A model generated the notes under the pieces. That model had not been told where the DNA came from. It ran no database searches and saw only the letters and a program-made list of their open reading frames with translations. From positions 1-64,000 of the forward strand of contig JAUYGY010000025.1 in the NCBI GenBank assembly GCA_030690315.1: a stretch of DNA of 64,000 nt, in the 5' to 3' direction. This DNA is from Aequorivita sp. Its GTDB lineage: Bacteria > Bacteroidota > Bacteroidia > Flavobacteriales > Flavobacteriaceae. Within the stretch, counting starts at the first letter, position 1, and the number at the start of each line of letters is the position of its first letter. Shown here piece by piece: positions 51,745 through 61,005 of this stretch. Position numbers and translations under genes: made by a program.

Positions 51745-53931
51745 TTATTTAGTGAACAAAAGTTCTCTGTATTTGGTTAAGGGCCAAATCTCATCATCAA
51801 CCAAAAGTTCCAGCTTATCACAATGATAGCGTATTATTTCAAAATATGGTTTCACATCATTACAATATGCAAATGCCCTTTTCTCTGCATTTTCTATTTT
51901 GTTGGCTTTCTTTCTAGCATCAATCATTTCAGTAATTCCCATATTTATTTTTGCTATATGCTCACTTATCTGTTCAATAAGGCGCATTTGTTCACCGGAG
52001 AATTTTTTAAATTCAGTTCCATAAATATTCTTAAGACCCTGAACATTTTCAATCAAAATGTTTTGATAACGGATTGCTGTAGGTATTACGTGGTTACGGG
52101 CAATATCACCAAGAATTCGTCCTTCTATTTGAATACGCATCGCATAATCCTCTACTTCAATTTCATGACGAGCCTCCATTTCTATCTTGCTCATAATGCC
52201 TAGCTCTTCAAAAAGCGCAATTGTTTTCTTTGAAACTTTTGCTTTCAATGCTTCAGGTGTGGTTTTATAATTGCTCAATCCTCGCTTTTTGGCCTCCTTT
52301 TCCCAAGCTTCGCCATAACCATCCCCTTCAAAACGAATTCTCTTTGAGTCTTTAATATACTCTTTAAGAACATTGAAGATAGCATCGTCTTTCTTCATCT
52401 TCTTATTCAGTATTAGGCCATCAACTTCTTTTTTAAAATCTATCAATTGTTTTGCTACAATCGCATTTAAAACCGTCATTGGGTTGGCGCAGTTGGCGGT
52501 AGAGCCCACAGCACGGAATTCAAATTTATTGCCCGTAAACGCAAACGGAGAAGTACGGTTTCGGTCTGTATTGTCCAATAAAATCTCAGGAATCTTGCCA
52601 ACAACATTCAATTTTAGATCGGTCTTTTCCTGTGGCGAAAGTTTTCCACTGGTCACTTTTTCAAGCTCGTCCAAAACCTCAGTCAATTGCGAACCAATAA
52701 ACGCCGAAATAATTGCCGGTGGAGCTTCGTTAGCCCCAAGACGGTGATCGTTGCTCGCACTTGCAATGGAAGCTCTCAATAATTCTTCATATTCATTCAC
52801 AGCTTTCAACGTATTTATAAAAAACGTTAAAAACTGAAGATTTTTCATGGGTGTGCTGCCTGGACCAAGAAGGTTTACGCCTGTATTTGTTGCCAATGAC
52901 CAGTTATTGTGTTTTCCGCTTCCGTTTACGTTAGCAAATGGTTTTTCGTGAAACAACACCTTAAAATTATGTTTTTCGGCAATTTTGTGCATTAAGTCCA
53001 TTAATAAGGAGTTGTGATCTACTGCTAAATTTGTTTCTTCAAAAATAGGAGCCAATTCAAATTGGTTGGGTGCAACTTCATTGTGGCGTGTTTTCACCGG
53101 AATACCTAAAAGCATACACTCCGTTTCCAAATGACGCATAAAATTTAGAACGCGTGCTGGGATTGAACCAAAGTAATGGTCATCTAATTGCTGCCCCTTC
53201 GCAGAAGAATGGCCCAACAAGGTTCTGCCAGCTAAAGAAATATCTGGTCTTGACTTGGCTAAAGCACTGTCAATCAGAAAATATTCCTGCTCCCAGCCCA
53301 AAGTAGCAATAACTTTAGTAACGTTTTTGTCAAAATATTTTGCAACCGCAGTCGCTGCCCCGTCAATACTTTGAAGTGCTCGCAATAAAGGCGTCTTATA
53401 ATCAAGGGCTTCACCCGTGTATGCAACAAAAACAGTTGGGATACACAAAGTGGTTCCATAAATGAATGCTGGGGAAGTTGGATCCCAAGCAGTATAACCG
53501 CGCGCTTCAAATGTATTTCGAATTCCTCCATTCGGAAAACTGGAAGCATCAGGTTCCTGCTGTACTAGTTGTCCGCCACCAAATTTTTCAATTGCCTGTC
53601 CATTTTCCGTAGTTTCAAAAAACGCGTCGTGCTTTTCTGCAGTTGCTCCCGTTAATGGCTGAAACCAGTGTGTGTAATGTGTAGCGCCTTTCGCAATGGC
53701 CCACTCTTTCATCCCGGTGGAAATGTGATCGGCTATATGCCGTTCAATCTTGGAACCTTTTTCACTGGCATCCATTACGCTTTTAAAGGAATCTTTAGTA
53801 AGATACTGACGCATTGCGGCTTCGTTAAAAACGTTTTTTCCAAAAATGTCGGAACGCCTTTCGGGTTCAGTAACTGGAACAGGAACTCTATTAAATGTTT
53901 CCTTTAAAGCATGAAATCTTAAAGTGGGCAT
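51745..53931 (-). CDS. glnN: Type III glutamine synthetase
   Basis: 728 aa from the ATG at 53931 (MPTLRFHALKETF); an upstream open frame is not homologous. GSIII length and blocks: ATHYTHWFQPLTGATAEKHDAFF, LGWEQEYFLID, the NWSLATN and APPAIISAF glutamate-binding stretches, KFEFRAVGSTANCANPMTVLNA and the C-terminal helical part. Dodecameric enzyme that makes Gln from Glu, ammonia and ATP. No GlnB gene nearby. Two terminators follow. Confidence 0.95.
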   Translation of the reverse strand: MPTLRFHALKETFNRVPVPVTEPERRSDIFGKNVFNEAAMRQYLTKDSFKSVMDASEKGSKIERHIADHISTGMKEWAIAKGATHYTHWFQPLTGATAEKHDAFFETTENGQAIEKFGGGQLVQQEPDASSFPNGGIRNTFEARGYTAWDPTSPAFIYGTTLCIPTVFVAYTGEALDYKTPLLRALQSIDGAATAVAKYFDKNVTKVIATLGWEQEYFLIDSALAKSRPDISLAGRTLLGHSSAKGQQLDDHYFGSIPARVLNFMRHLETECMLLGIPVKTRHNEVAPNQFELAPIFEETNLAVDHNSLLMDLMHKIAEKHNFKVLFHEKPFANVNGSGKHNNWSLATNTGVNLLGPGSTPMKNLQFLTFFINTLKAVNEYEELLRASIASASNDHRLGANEAPPAIISAFIGSQLTEVLDELEKVTSGKLSPQEKTDLKLNVVGKIPEILLDNTDRNRTSPFAFTGNKFEFRAVGSTANCANPMTVLNAIVAKQLIDFKKEVDGLILNKKMKKDDAIFNVLKEYIKDSKRIRFEGDGYGEAWEKEAKKRGLSNYKTTPEALKAKVSKKTIALFEELGIMSKIEMEARHEIEVEDYAMRIQIEGRILGDIARNHVIPTAIRYQNILIENVQGLKNIYGTEFKKFSGEQMRLIEQISEHIAKINMGITEMIDARKKANKIENAEKRAFAYCNDVKPYFEIIRYHCDKLELLVDDEIWPLTKYRELLFTK

Positions 53932-54068
53932 GTTTTCTTTTTTATGGTTTGACAGCGCAAAAATATAAAAAACAAGAATACACCCCCTAAATTTTTCAAC
54001 TAATTTGTTAATCTGAAAAGAAAATTTTTCAACACCCCCCAAATTTTTAGGGGGTAAATTAAATATAA

Positions 54069-55022
54069 CTATTTCAAAATAGTCATTCCTATAAAAATGG
54101 AATATGCCCCGACCAATAAAATTCCCCGTTTTCGGCCCAATTGGTAGGATTTTGGCAGAAACGCCAACGGAAGCAAGATTGCAGAAAAACCTATCATCCA
54201 GAAAATATCGCTTGTTAATACTTCTTGGCTTTTAACCGCAATAGGTTGGATTATTGCCGTAATTCCTAATACGGACGAAATATTGAATATGTTTGAACCT
54301 ATAAGATTTCCCAAGGAAATTGCATTTTCCTTTTTGAGGGCTGCAATCACGGAAGCTGCAAGTTCAGGAATGCTCGTTCCAACCGCAATCATTGTTATCG
54401 CTATTACCCGCTCGCTAACGCCAAAGCGCCCTGCAATATCTATTGCACTGCTCACAAGAAGTTCACTTCCAAAATATAGAGAAACCGCACCCAGAAGTAA
54501 CCAAATAATTATTTTAAAATTAGAAGCCTTAGACAAACCTTCATCAATACTGTCATCAACAGGAATTGATTCCCTTTCTTTCTTCGCCTTTTTTATCAAA
54601 ATCCATAAATAAACACAAAGCATCAGCAACAGCGCTACTCCTTCGGAATGTGAAATTTGACTGCCGCTTTTCAGAATAAAATATAGCACGCCGGAAAGAA
54701 TCATCATTACCGGCCAATTCAATTTATAAAAACTTTTATCAATAGTAAGTGGCGAAATAATAGCGGTGATACCAAGTATCAATCCAATGTTGGCAATATT
54801 TGAGCCTATAACATTTCCCAAAGCAATGTCCGAAAAACCATTGAGGGCGGCCTGAAGACTCACCAAAAGCTCTGGTGCCGAAGTTGCAAATGAAACCACT
54901 GTTAAGCCAATGACCATTTTCGAAAGATTAAACTTAAATGAAAGCGCCACTGAGGAACGAACCAAAAACTCACCGCCAACCACAAGCAAGAGTAACCCAA
55001 AAAAAACAAACAAATATTCCAT
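54069..55022 (-). CDS. Calcium/sodium antiporter (YrbG family)
   Basis: 317 aa with about ten helices in two inverted halves. The two alpha-repeat motifs are ALGNVIGSNIANIGLILG (about 70-87) and SLGNLIGSNIFNISSVLG (about 233-250), with VSFATSAPELLVSL and VGTSIPELAASV carrying the ion-site Glu residues. It exchanges Ca2+ or other cations for Na+ across the inner membrane. Monocistronic. Confidence 0.92.
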   Translation of the reverse strand: MEYLFVFFGLLLLVVGGEFLVRSSVALSFKFNLSKMVIGLTVVSFATSAPELLVSLQAALNGFSDIALGNVIGSNIANIGLILGITAIISPLTIDKSFYKLNWPVMMILSGVLYFILKSGSQISHSEGVALLLMLCVYLWILIKKAKKERESIPVDDSIDEGLSKASNFKIIIWLLLGAVSLYFGSELLVSSAIDIAGRFGVSERVIAITMIAVGTSIPELAASVIAALKKENAISLGNLIGSNIFNISSVLGITAIIQPIAVKSQEVLTSDIFWMIGFSAILLPLAFLPKSYQLGRKRGILLVGAYSIFIGMTILK

Positions 55023-55182
55023 ATATTTTTACAGAGGCTGCGAAGATACCAAAACAGATGCGCAAATAAAAAGTAGAAAAAATAAATAGATTTATTAATC
55101 TTCTGAAAAATCCTAGAAAAGATAAGAAAACTTAGAAAAGATTTATTAGGATGAAGAAACCTAATTTCAATACCTTTATATT

Positions 55183-55335
55183 ATGAAAAAGAAAATTTTT
55201 CAGTTTTTGGCAAAAGTAAATAAGAAGGTTTTACCAAGCTTTACAAAAGATGAAGTAGATCTAGCGAAAGCTTCAAAACTTCAAATGGCTATCTTCGCAT
55301 ATAAATTATGGGTCACCAAAAACGCGCTCGATTAA
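55183..55335 (+). CDS. Conserved 50-residue basic protein of flavobacteria
   Basis: 50 codons from ATG 55183 to TAA 55335, beginning MKKKIFQFLAKVNKKVLPSF and ending WVTKNALD. It is basic and has the pattern seen in a short flavobacterial family (KKxLPSFTKxxxDLxKASKxQxAIxxxxxxVTxxALD) often mislabelled as SsrA-binding protein. It has no resemblance to SmpB. It overlaps the apt stop region by 4 bases, tail to tail. Function unknown. Confidence 0.65.
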   Translation: MKKKIFQFLAKVNKKVLPSFTKDEVDLAKASKLQMAIFAYKLWVTKNALD

Positions 55336-55844
55336 TATTTAAGAAGCGATTTAACTGTTTGATTTTGCAGTTTTTGATTTCCTTTTAAAAATTCCAGCTC
55401 AATCAAAAAATTGCACTGCACTATTTCCCCTCCCAAACTTTCAATTAATTTGCAAGCTGCCCTCGCGGTTCCACCCGTAGCCAAAACGTCGTCGTGCAAT
55501 AAAACCCGCTCCCCTTTTTTTATTGCATCTTCATGGATTTCCAATGCGTCCATTCCATATTCAAGCTGGTAAGGCTCTTTTAACGTATTATACGGAAGTT
55601 TGCCAGGTTTCCGAATGGGTACAAAACCTGCGTTTAGTTTTTGGGCAAGTAACATTCCAAAGAAAAACCCGCGAGATTCTATGCCAACAACTTTGTCAAC
55701 TTTTTCATTGCCAACCATTGCTGCCAATTCCTGTAAACAAAAATTGAAGGCTTCTCTATTTGCAAGCAGAGGCGTGATATCTTTAAAATGCACCCCAGCC
55801 TTTGGAAAATTTTCAACATTTCGGATATATTCAGATAAATTCAT
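55332..55844 (-). CDS. apt: Adenine phosphoribosyltransferase
   Basis: 170 aa. VENFPKAGVHFKDITPLL start, GIESRGFFFGMLLAQKL, RKPGKLPY, and the PRPP-binding stretch RVLLHDDVLATGGTARAACKLIE at about 111-133. It makes AMP from adenine and PRPP. Monocistronic; the tRNA gene follows divergently. Confidence 0.96.
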   Translation of the reverse strand: MNLSEYIRNVENFPKAGVHFKDITPLLANREAFNFCLQELAAMVGNEKVDKVVGIESRGFFFGMLLAQKLNAGFVPIRKPGKLPYNTLKEPYQLEYGMDALEIHEDAIKKGERVLLHDDVLATGGTARAACKLIESLGGEIVQCNFLIELEFLKGNQKLQNQTVKSLLKY

Positions 55845-55917
55845 TTTTTACAGATATTAATTTGTCTTGCAATTTAAAAAGAAATATATTTGCACCCGCT
55901 TAAAGCGAAATTAATTT

Positions 55918-55991
55918 GGCCTTGTGGCGCAACTGAATAGCGCACCTGATTACGGCTCAGGAGGTTCCAGGTTTGAATCCTGGCAAGGTCA
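55918..55991 (+). tRNA. tRNA-Arg (anticodon ACG)
   Basis: 74 nt with a full cloverleaf. Acceptor GGCCTTG / CAAGGTC (one G-U), D arm GCGC...GCGC, anticodon stem CCTGA/TCAGG with loop TTACGGC (anticodon ACG, read as ICG in the mature tRNA), T arm CCAGG TTTGAATCCTGG. CCA is not encoded. A strong hairpin terminator follows. Confidence 0.95.
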
Positions 55992-56000
55992 CAAACAAGA

Positions 56001-56030
56001 AACCACGTTTCAAAAAAACGTGGTTTTTTT
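56001..56030 (+). terminator. Terminator after tRNA-Arg
   Basis: AACCACGTTT (56001-56010) / AAACGTGGTT (56016-56025) followed by TTTTT. Confidence 0.9.
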
Positions 56031-56093
56031 ATTGCCAATTTTTAACGGCGTATGCCTTATTTTAATTAATTTGGAGTCTTTAAAAACATCAAT

Positions 56094-56252
56094 ATGACCA
56101 AAATAGTAAAAGATTCTGACGACAAAAAAGAAAGAGATTACATTTTTCAGGACAATAAAAAAACCCGCTTTGGGGCAGGTTTTATAATTGTTGTTTTGAT
56201 AATTTTAATAATCAGCGTAATTGTATCTGGATTATATTTTGAATGGTTTTAA
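56094..56252 (+). CDS. Small one-TM membrane protein
   Basis: 52 aa. A charged N-terminus (MTKIVKDSDDKKERDYIFQD) is followed by one long hydrophobic helix (FIIVVLIILIISVIVSGLYF) near the end. ATG to TAA; tail to tail with clpS, overlapping 4 bases. No family recognised. Confidence 0.55.
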   Translation: MTKIVKDSDDKKERDYIFQDNKKTRFGAGFIIVVLIILIISVIVSGLYFEWF

Positions 56253-56524
56253 ATTATTTCAGCACTCAATCCAGCTTCCAATAGCATTGTGCAACGGGGT
56301 TTTAGCTCACTAAATTCCCCAGTTTTTACGGTGCACTTTCCTTTGTAATGAACAATGATTGAACACTGCTCAGCCTGTTCTGGAGTGTGTTCGCAAGCGA
56401 AGATCAAGCTGTTTATTACGTGGTCGAACGTATTTACATCGTCATTGTAAAGCACTATCTCATTATGGTTGCTTTCCTTTTCCAAAACCGATACATCTTC
56501 CTGAATTTTTTCTTTGGTACTCAT
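56249..56524 (-). CDS. clpS: ATP-dependent Clp protease adaptor ClpS
   Basis: 91 aa. EIVLYNDDVNTFDHVINSLIFACEHTPEQAEQCSIIVHYKGKC carries the N-degron pocket and ClpA/C-binding region. It feeds N-end-rule substrates to ClpAP or ClpCP. prmA and tpiA are upstream on the same strand, so it is probably the third gene of a tpiA-prmA-clpS operon. Confidence 0.93.
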   Translation of the reverse strand: MSTKEKIQEDVSVLEKESNHNEIVLYNDDVNTFDHVINSLIFACEHTPEQAEQCSIIVHYKGKCTVKTGEFSELKPRCTMLLEAGLSAEII

Positions 56525-56557
56525 AATTTTATAAAATTCCTAAAACAATTAAATTTA

Positions 56558-57391
56558 CTAAATTTTAAACTTTGCTGCAACCCAATTATTTTTCTCTTTA
56601 TTTTCAACGAAAGCGAGTCCTATATTATTGCAAGTTTCTGTGATAATTGGCAAATCTTCAGTGTAAAAACCACTTAAATAAAGTTCGCCGCCATTCTTCA
56701 AAGTTTCGCTATATATCTGCATATCATTAAGTAAAATATTCCTGTTGATATTGGCAATTACCACATCATATTTCCTGCCTTTCAACAATGAAGCATCACC
56801 CAAATACACCGAAATATTTTCACAATTATTCCTTTGGATATTCTCCATTGAATTCTCAAAACACCACTCATCAATATCAATGGCGTCCAATTTTGAAGCG
56901 CCACGCATTGCTGCCAAAATTGCCAAAACAGCCGTTCCGCAACCCATATCGAGCACTGTTTTGTTTTGAAAATTATTCTCCAAAATAAACTGAAGCATCA
57001 TAAAAGTGGTTTCGTGATGCCCCGTGCCAAAAGACATTTTGGGCTCTATCACGATTTCGTATTCAAAATTTTTAGCTGGGTGAAATGGCGCGCGGACAGT
57101 ACATTTTCCGTCCACTTCAATTGCGTCAAAGTTTTTTTCCCATTCTGAATTCCAGTTGACTTGTTCTATTTCTGAAAAAATATACTCAATCTTGAATTCT
57201 TTGGAATTAAGAATTTCAATTTCCTCTAAAATAGCAGCATTCCATTCATCTTTTTGAATATATGCCGACACGCCATCTTCCGTTTCCACAAAGCTTTCGA
57301 AACCTGCATAGCCCAATTCAGCAATAAGAATTTCCGTTCCAGGCTGAAGTGGGGTTACTTTAAAATCATAACCTATATAAATCTGCGACAT
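56558..57391 (-). CDS. prmA: Ribosomal protein L11 methyltransferase
   Basis: 277 aa. N-terminal substrate-recognition domain (about 1-100) and class I methyltransferase with FGTGHHETT and the SAM loop DMGCGTAVLAILAAMRG at about 145-161, then VIANINRNILL. It trimethylates L11. tpiA overlaps its start by one base (TAATG), so the two are translationally linked. Confidence 0.94.
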   Translation of the reverse strand: MSQIYIGYDFKVTPLQPGTEILIAELGYAGFESFVETEDGVSAYIQKDEWNAAILEEIEILNSKEFKIEYIFSEIEQVNWNSEWEKNFDAIEVDGKCTVRAPFHPAKNFEYEIVIEPKMSFGTGHHETTFMMLQFILENNFQNKTVLDMGCGTAVLAILAAMRGASKLDAIDIDEWCFENSMENIQRNNCENISVYLGDASLLKGRKYDVVIANINRNILLNDMQIYSETLKNGGELYLSGFYTEDLPIITETCNNIGLAFVENKEKNNWVAAKFKI

Positions 57392-58140
57392 TAAAAAGAA
57401 TTTACAATTTTCATAAAACTATCAACTTGCAACGAAGCCCCGCCAATAAGGCCACCGTCCACATCATCCTGCCCAAAAATTTCAGCTGCGTTGTCAGGTT
57501 TTACACTTCCTCCGTAAAGAATCGAAACTTTTTCTGCAATTGCTTTCGAATAATTTTCAGCAATGGTTTTTCTGATGAATTTGTGCATTTCCTGTGCTTG
57601 CTCCGGGCTGGCTGTTTCCCCAGTGCCAATAGCCCAAACTGGTTCATACGCAATAATTATACTTTCCCAAGAGTCGTTGGAAACGTGAAAAAGTCCTTCT
57701 TCAAGTTGGGTTTTCACCAATTTAAAATGATTCTCTTTTTTTCGATCTTCCAGTTCTTCACCAATGCAGAAAATAATGGTCATTTCATTTTCGAGTGCCG
57801 TATTCACTTTCTCCGCAAGCACAGCATTGTCTTCATTAAAAATAGCACGACGTTCGCTATGGCCCACAATAACCGTTTTAGCACCCACACTTTTCAGCAT
57901 CTTGGCAGAAATTTCACCCGTAAACGCACCATCGTTGCTTTGGTGCATATTCTGTGCGGCTATTTCCACGTTGTGTTCCCGCAAAGATTTGAATGCGTGG
58001 TTTAAATTTGTGAAGGGCGGTGCAAGCATAAGCACTACATTTTCTGGAAAAACCTGCTTTTTCAGTTCTACCAAAAACATTTCGGTTTCCGCCAAATCAT
58101 TATTCATTTTCCAATTTCCTGCTACTATTTTCTTTCTCAT
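57391..58140 (-). CDS. tpiA: Triosephosphate isomerase
   Basis: 249 aa. AGNWKMN (Lys 12-13), GHSERR (His about 95), and IIAYEPVWAIGTG with the catalytic Glu (about 165), then the phosphate loop YGGSVKPDN and GGLIGGASL. Interconverts DHAP and glyceraldehyde 3-phosphate. First gene of a tpiA-prmA-clpS run. Confidence 0.97.
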   Translation of the reverse strand: MRKKIVAGNWKMNNDLAETEMFLVELKKQVFPENVVLMLAPPFTNLNHAFKSLREHNVEIAAQNMHQSNDGAFTGEISAKMLKSVGAKTVIVGHSERRAIFNEDNAVLAEKVNTALENEMTIIFCIGEELEDRKKENHFKLVKTQLEEGLFHVSNDSWESIIIAYEPVWAIGTGETASPEQAQEMHKFIRKTIAENYSKAIAEKVSILYGGSVKPDNAAEIFGQDDVDGGLIGGASLQVDSFMKIVNSF

Positions 58141-58192
58141 TTCTTTTGATTCAATTGATACTATTGAAAATTAACTGATTACTGACCACTTA

Positions 58193-59269
58193 TTACTGAT
58201 CACTAATTTTGGGATCTAGCCACCCGTAAATTATATCCACAAAAATATTGATTAAAATAAATAAAGTGGCTATTACTATTACTGCGCCCATAATTACAGG
58301 CAAATCCAATGTGTTTAAAGCGTTTACAATTTCCTTTCCCAAACCGTTCCAGCCGAAAATATATTCCACAAAAACCGCACCCGCAAGCATCGATGCAAAC
58401 CAACCTGAAATTGCCGTAACCACGGGATTCATTGAATTTTTTAATGCGTGTCTTTTAATAATTTGATAGAAAGAAAGTCCTTTTGCTTTTGCCGTGCGAA
58501 TGTAATCCTGATTTAAAACTTCAAGCAACGAATTGCGCATCAATTGGCTCACTACTGCCAATGGGCGAATTCCCAAAACGATTGCGGGAAGTATCAAATT
58601 TTTCCATTGAATATATTTCCCATTACCGAAATCATCAACTTCATAAAGACTTCCCGTCATATTTAAATTTGTGTATTCGTGAAGCAAAAAGCCAAAAATC
58701 CATGCAAAAATAATTGCGCTGAAAAACGATGGAACGCTCATTCCCAAAGTGCTTACCAATTGAATCATTTTATCAATAAACCCATCTTTAAAAAGAACGG
58801 AAATAATCCCTAAGAAAACTCCAATTAACATTGCTATAATAATCGCAGAGACTGCCAAAATAAAAGTGTTTGGGAGCGTTTCGGCAATAACTTCACTTAC
58901 CTCCTTTCCATTCTTTTGAAAAGATTCCCGCAAATAGGGTGTTTTCAAAACTATGTTTATATTTCCAGCAGAAAATAATGGTGCCGCATTATATTTTCCA
59001 TCCGCTAGAAATGTGTAATCTTCCGGGTTTTTACTGTGAAATGAAATAGGCGACAAATCATTTAAATATCTCAAATATTGCACCGAAACTGGCTTGTCAA
59101 AACCGTACTTCTTTTTTACCACGGCGAGTTGTTCGGCGGTTTCGTTTTGTCCCAACATCATCCGGGCGGGATCGCCGGGAAGAATTGTAAACAAAAGAAA
59201 AATCACAGTTACAACCCCAAATAACGTGAGCAGCGCATAGCCTAATTTTTGAAGTATATAACTTGCCAC
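58193..59269 (-). CDS. Orphan DppB-type ABC transporter permease
   Basis: 358 aa with six helices. Typical DppB/OppB N-terminus (FGVVTVIFLLFTILPGDPARMMLGQ), LGMSVPSFFSAIIFAWIFG, and the cytoplasmic EAA-like loop RTAKAKGLSFYQIIKRHALKNS before GAVFVEYIFGWNGLGKEIVNAL. Opp/Dpp systems need a second permease, ATPase and binding protein; none is beside it (upstream is the DoxX-like gene). The partner genes must be elsewhere or this permease has been detached. Confidence 0.85.
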   Translation of the reverse strand: MASYILQKLGYALLTLFGVVTVIFLLFTILPGDPARMMLGQNETAEQLAVVKKKYGFDKPVSVQYLRYLNDLSPISFHSKNPEDYTFLADGKYNAAPLFSAGNINIVLKTPYLRESFQKNGKEVSEVIAETLPNTFILAVSAIIIAMLIGVFLGIISVLFKDGFIDKMIQLVSTLGMSVPSFFSAIIFAWIFGFLLHEYTNLNMTGSLYEVDDFGNGKYIQWKNLILPAIVLGIRPLAVVSQLMRNSLLEVLNQDYIRTAKAKGLSFYQIIKRHALKNSMNPVVTAISGWFASMLAGAVFVEYIFGWNGLGKEIVNALNTLDLPVIMGAVIVIATLFILINIFVDIIYGWLDPKISDQ

Positions 59270-59275
59270 GTTGCT

Positions 59276-60985
59276 TTATTTTATTTGTTCCATGGTTCGC
59301 GGCTGGTAAACAAAATCCTTTCCGAAAAGTATTTTTGCGTATTCCTCAATCGTTTCTTCAAAACCTGCTTCCTTTCTGCGTTGGTTAAGGGTTTCAGCAT
59401 TTTCTGTTGGCCAAATGAAAGAGCCACGCGCATCATCATAACTCATTCCTTGGGTACCGTAAATCTGTGGTTTTCCTTCCATCATCAAGTAACGGTCTTC
59501 CATCATTGCGGCTGAAGTTTTTGGTATTTCACCAGCCTCTGCAGCCTTTTTAACCAATGGCAGATAGAGCGGAATTTTATCGGGATTGTGCTGTAAAACA
59601 TTCCAGGCAACAAGGCTGGATTCTTCGCCAACAACAGACTTGCCGGGATATCCATTTTGAAGAAAATAGCTTTCAACAAACACCATATTTACACTGTCCA
59701 ATACATTCTGCATTTGGGAAAGATCACTACTGTATTCCGCTTCGGAAAGCCCCATGCTTTCGCCTAGTTTTTTGCGTTCATCAATAGATTGTGTCTGCAT
59801 CAACTTTCGGTATTTTTGATCGAGCACCGCAATACTGTCCAAACGTTGCTTTAACGAAAGATTCAGTTTTGGCCTTGCATTTTTTACAGCGGGCAGCTCT
59901 AATTTTTGCGAATCATTCCAATGAAGTTTCTGTTTAATGGTTCCGTTATCCAATTCCAAAATTCCCGGATTGCTTCGCACAATGGTTTTCAGCGTGGTTT
60001 CATCACAGAAATAAAACTTGAAATTCAACTTATACTCTTCAACCAAGGCTTCCGTCATTTCCTGTGAAGAGGCCGAAAGACCAATCACGTTATATCCGTT
60101 TTTCAAGGCTTTATCGGTAACTTCCTTTATTGGGGTAAATCCATCTTTTTCGGTATTACCCAAGCTGTAGGCAATCACAACTACAAGATTTTCGGTTTCC
60201 AAAAATTGGGTCGTAAAATCCTCGCCATCCCTTTCCATCGTAAAATCGTGAATTGGCGGCTCGTAGCCTTCTTGGATCATTTCGGTTTCGGTGCTAATGA
60301 ATTCCCCATCAACTTGCGGATATTCACCATTAGTAGTTATTATTTTTTCCTGACCGTCAATTATAAATTTCCATTTATATTCAAAAATAGGTTGCGGGGC
60401 ATCCTCGGGCACACTCATACCATCTTGAATGTTTGCGCCAATTTTATACGGACGGAAATCAATAATCGGCAAGTGTTGAAGCACGTGATAAGTTATTGCC
60501 AAACAAAAAACGAAGGATGCAAAAATCAAAATGCTTCGCACATTAGTTGAAAAGAATGGCTGGATGTATTTTCTTCCGATGAAAAGAATTAAAATCAGAA
60601 TTAACAACACAATATCTTTGCTGAAAGACTCCCAAGGCGTTAGTTTTATGGCGTCGCCAAAGCATCCGCAATCTGTAACTTTGTTGAAATAAGCCGAATA
60701 AAATGTGAGAAAGGTGAAAAAGAGAATCATCAACAAAAGGCTCCACAGCGTAAATTTTTTCAGATAGCCCAGAAGCAATGCAACGCCGAGCAATACTTCA
60801 ATAATCACCAAAAAAATTGCGATTAAAAGGGCATACGGAACCAAAAAACCGAGATCCAAAACTTCGGGTGCGAAATAATCCTTCAGTTTAAATGAAAACC
60901 CAACGGGATCGTTCAACTTGATCAAGCCGCTGATTATAAAAAGTACTCCTACTATTATTCGTGATATTCCGACTAAAATTCTCAT
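59276..60985 (-). CDS. DoxX/MauE-like membrane domain + thioredoxin-like + DUF6624 fusion (BT_3928-type)
   Basis: 569 aa, where BT_3928-type relatives are near 360. Residues about 1-140 form four helices of DoxX/MauE type with CGCFGDAIKLTPW between helices 3 and 4 (a vicinal-cysteine motif). A periplasmic stretch follows, then a thioredoxin-like region around 260-340 (LETENLVVVIAYSLGN, NGYNVIGLSASSQEM, NPGILELDNGTI). From about 380 to the end is an added helical domain resembling DUF6624 (AWNVLQHNPDKIPLYLPLVK, MEDRYLMMEGKPQIYGTQ). It may handle disulfides or methylamine-like quinones in the inner membrane; that is speculation. Confidence 0.75.
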   Translation of the reverse strand: MRILVGISRIIVGVLFIISGLIKLNDPVGFSFKLKDYFAPEVLDLGFLVPYALLIAIFLVIIEVLLGVALLLGYLKKFTLWSLLLMILFFTFLTFYSAYFNKVTDCGCFGDAIKLTPWESFSKDIVLLILILILFIGRKYIQPFFSTNVRSILIFASFVFCLAITYHVLQHLPIIDFRPYKIGANIQDGMSVPEDAPQPIFEYKWKFIIDGQEKIITTNGEYPQVDGEFISTETEMIQEGYEPPIHDFTMERDGEDFTTQFLETENLVVVIAYSLGNTEKDGFTPIKEVTDKALKNGYNVIGLSASSQEMTEALVEEYKLNFKFYFCDETTLKTIVRSNPGILELDNGTIKQKLHWNDSQKLELPAVKNARPKLNLSLKQRLDSIAVLDQKYRKLMQTQSIDERKKLGESMGLSEAEYSSDLSQMQNVLDSVNMVFVESYFLQNGYPGKSVVGEESSLVAWNVLQHNPDKIPLYLPLVKKAAEAGEIPKTSAAMMEDRYLMMEGKPQIYGTQGMSYDDARGSFIWPTENAETLNQRRKEAGFEETIEEYAKILFGKDFVYQPRTMEQIK

Positions 60986-61005
60986 GCTTCTTGGTTTTTG
61001 GTTCT

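Noticed and set aside
53932..54042. N-terminal extension of glutamine synthetase
   Set aside because: The sequence before the ATG at 53931 is not homologous to the known GSIII start and includes AT-rich leader DNA.
55918..55991. tRNA as attachment site for an integrated element
   Set aside because: No integrase gene or second copy of the tRNA 3' end lies near. The flanks are core genes.
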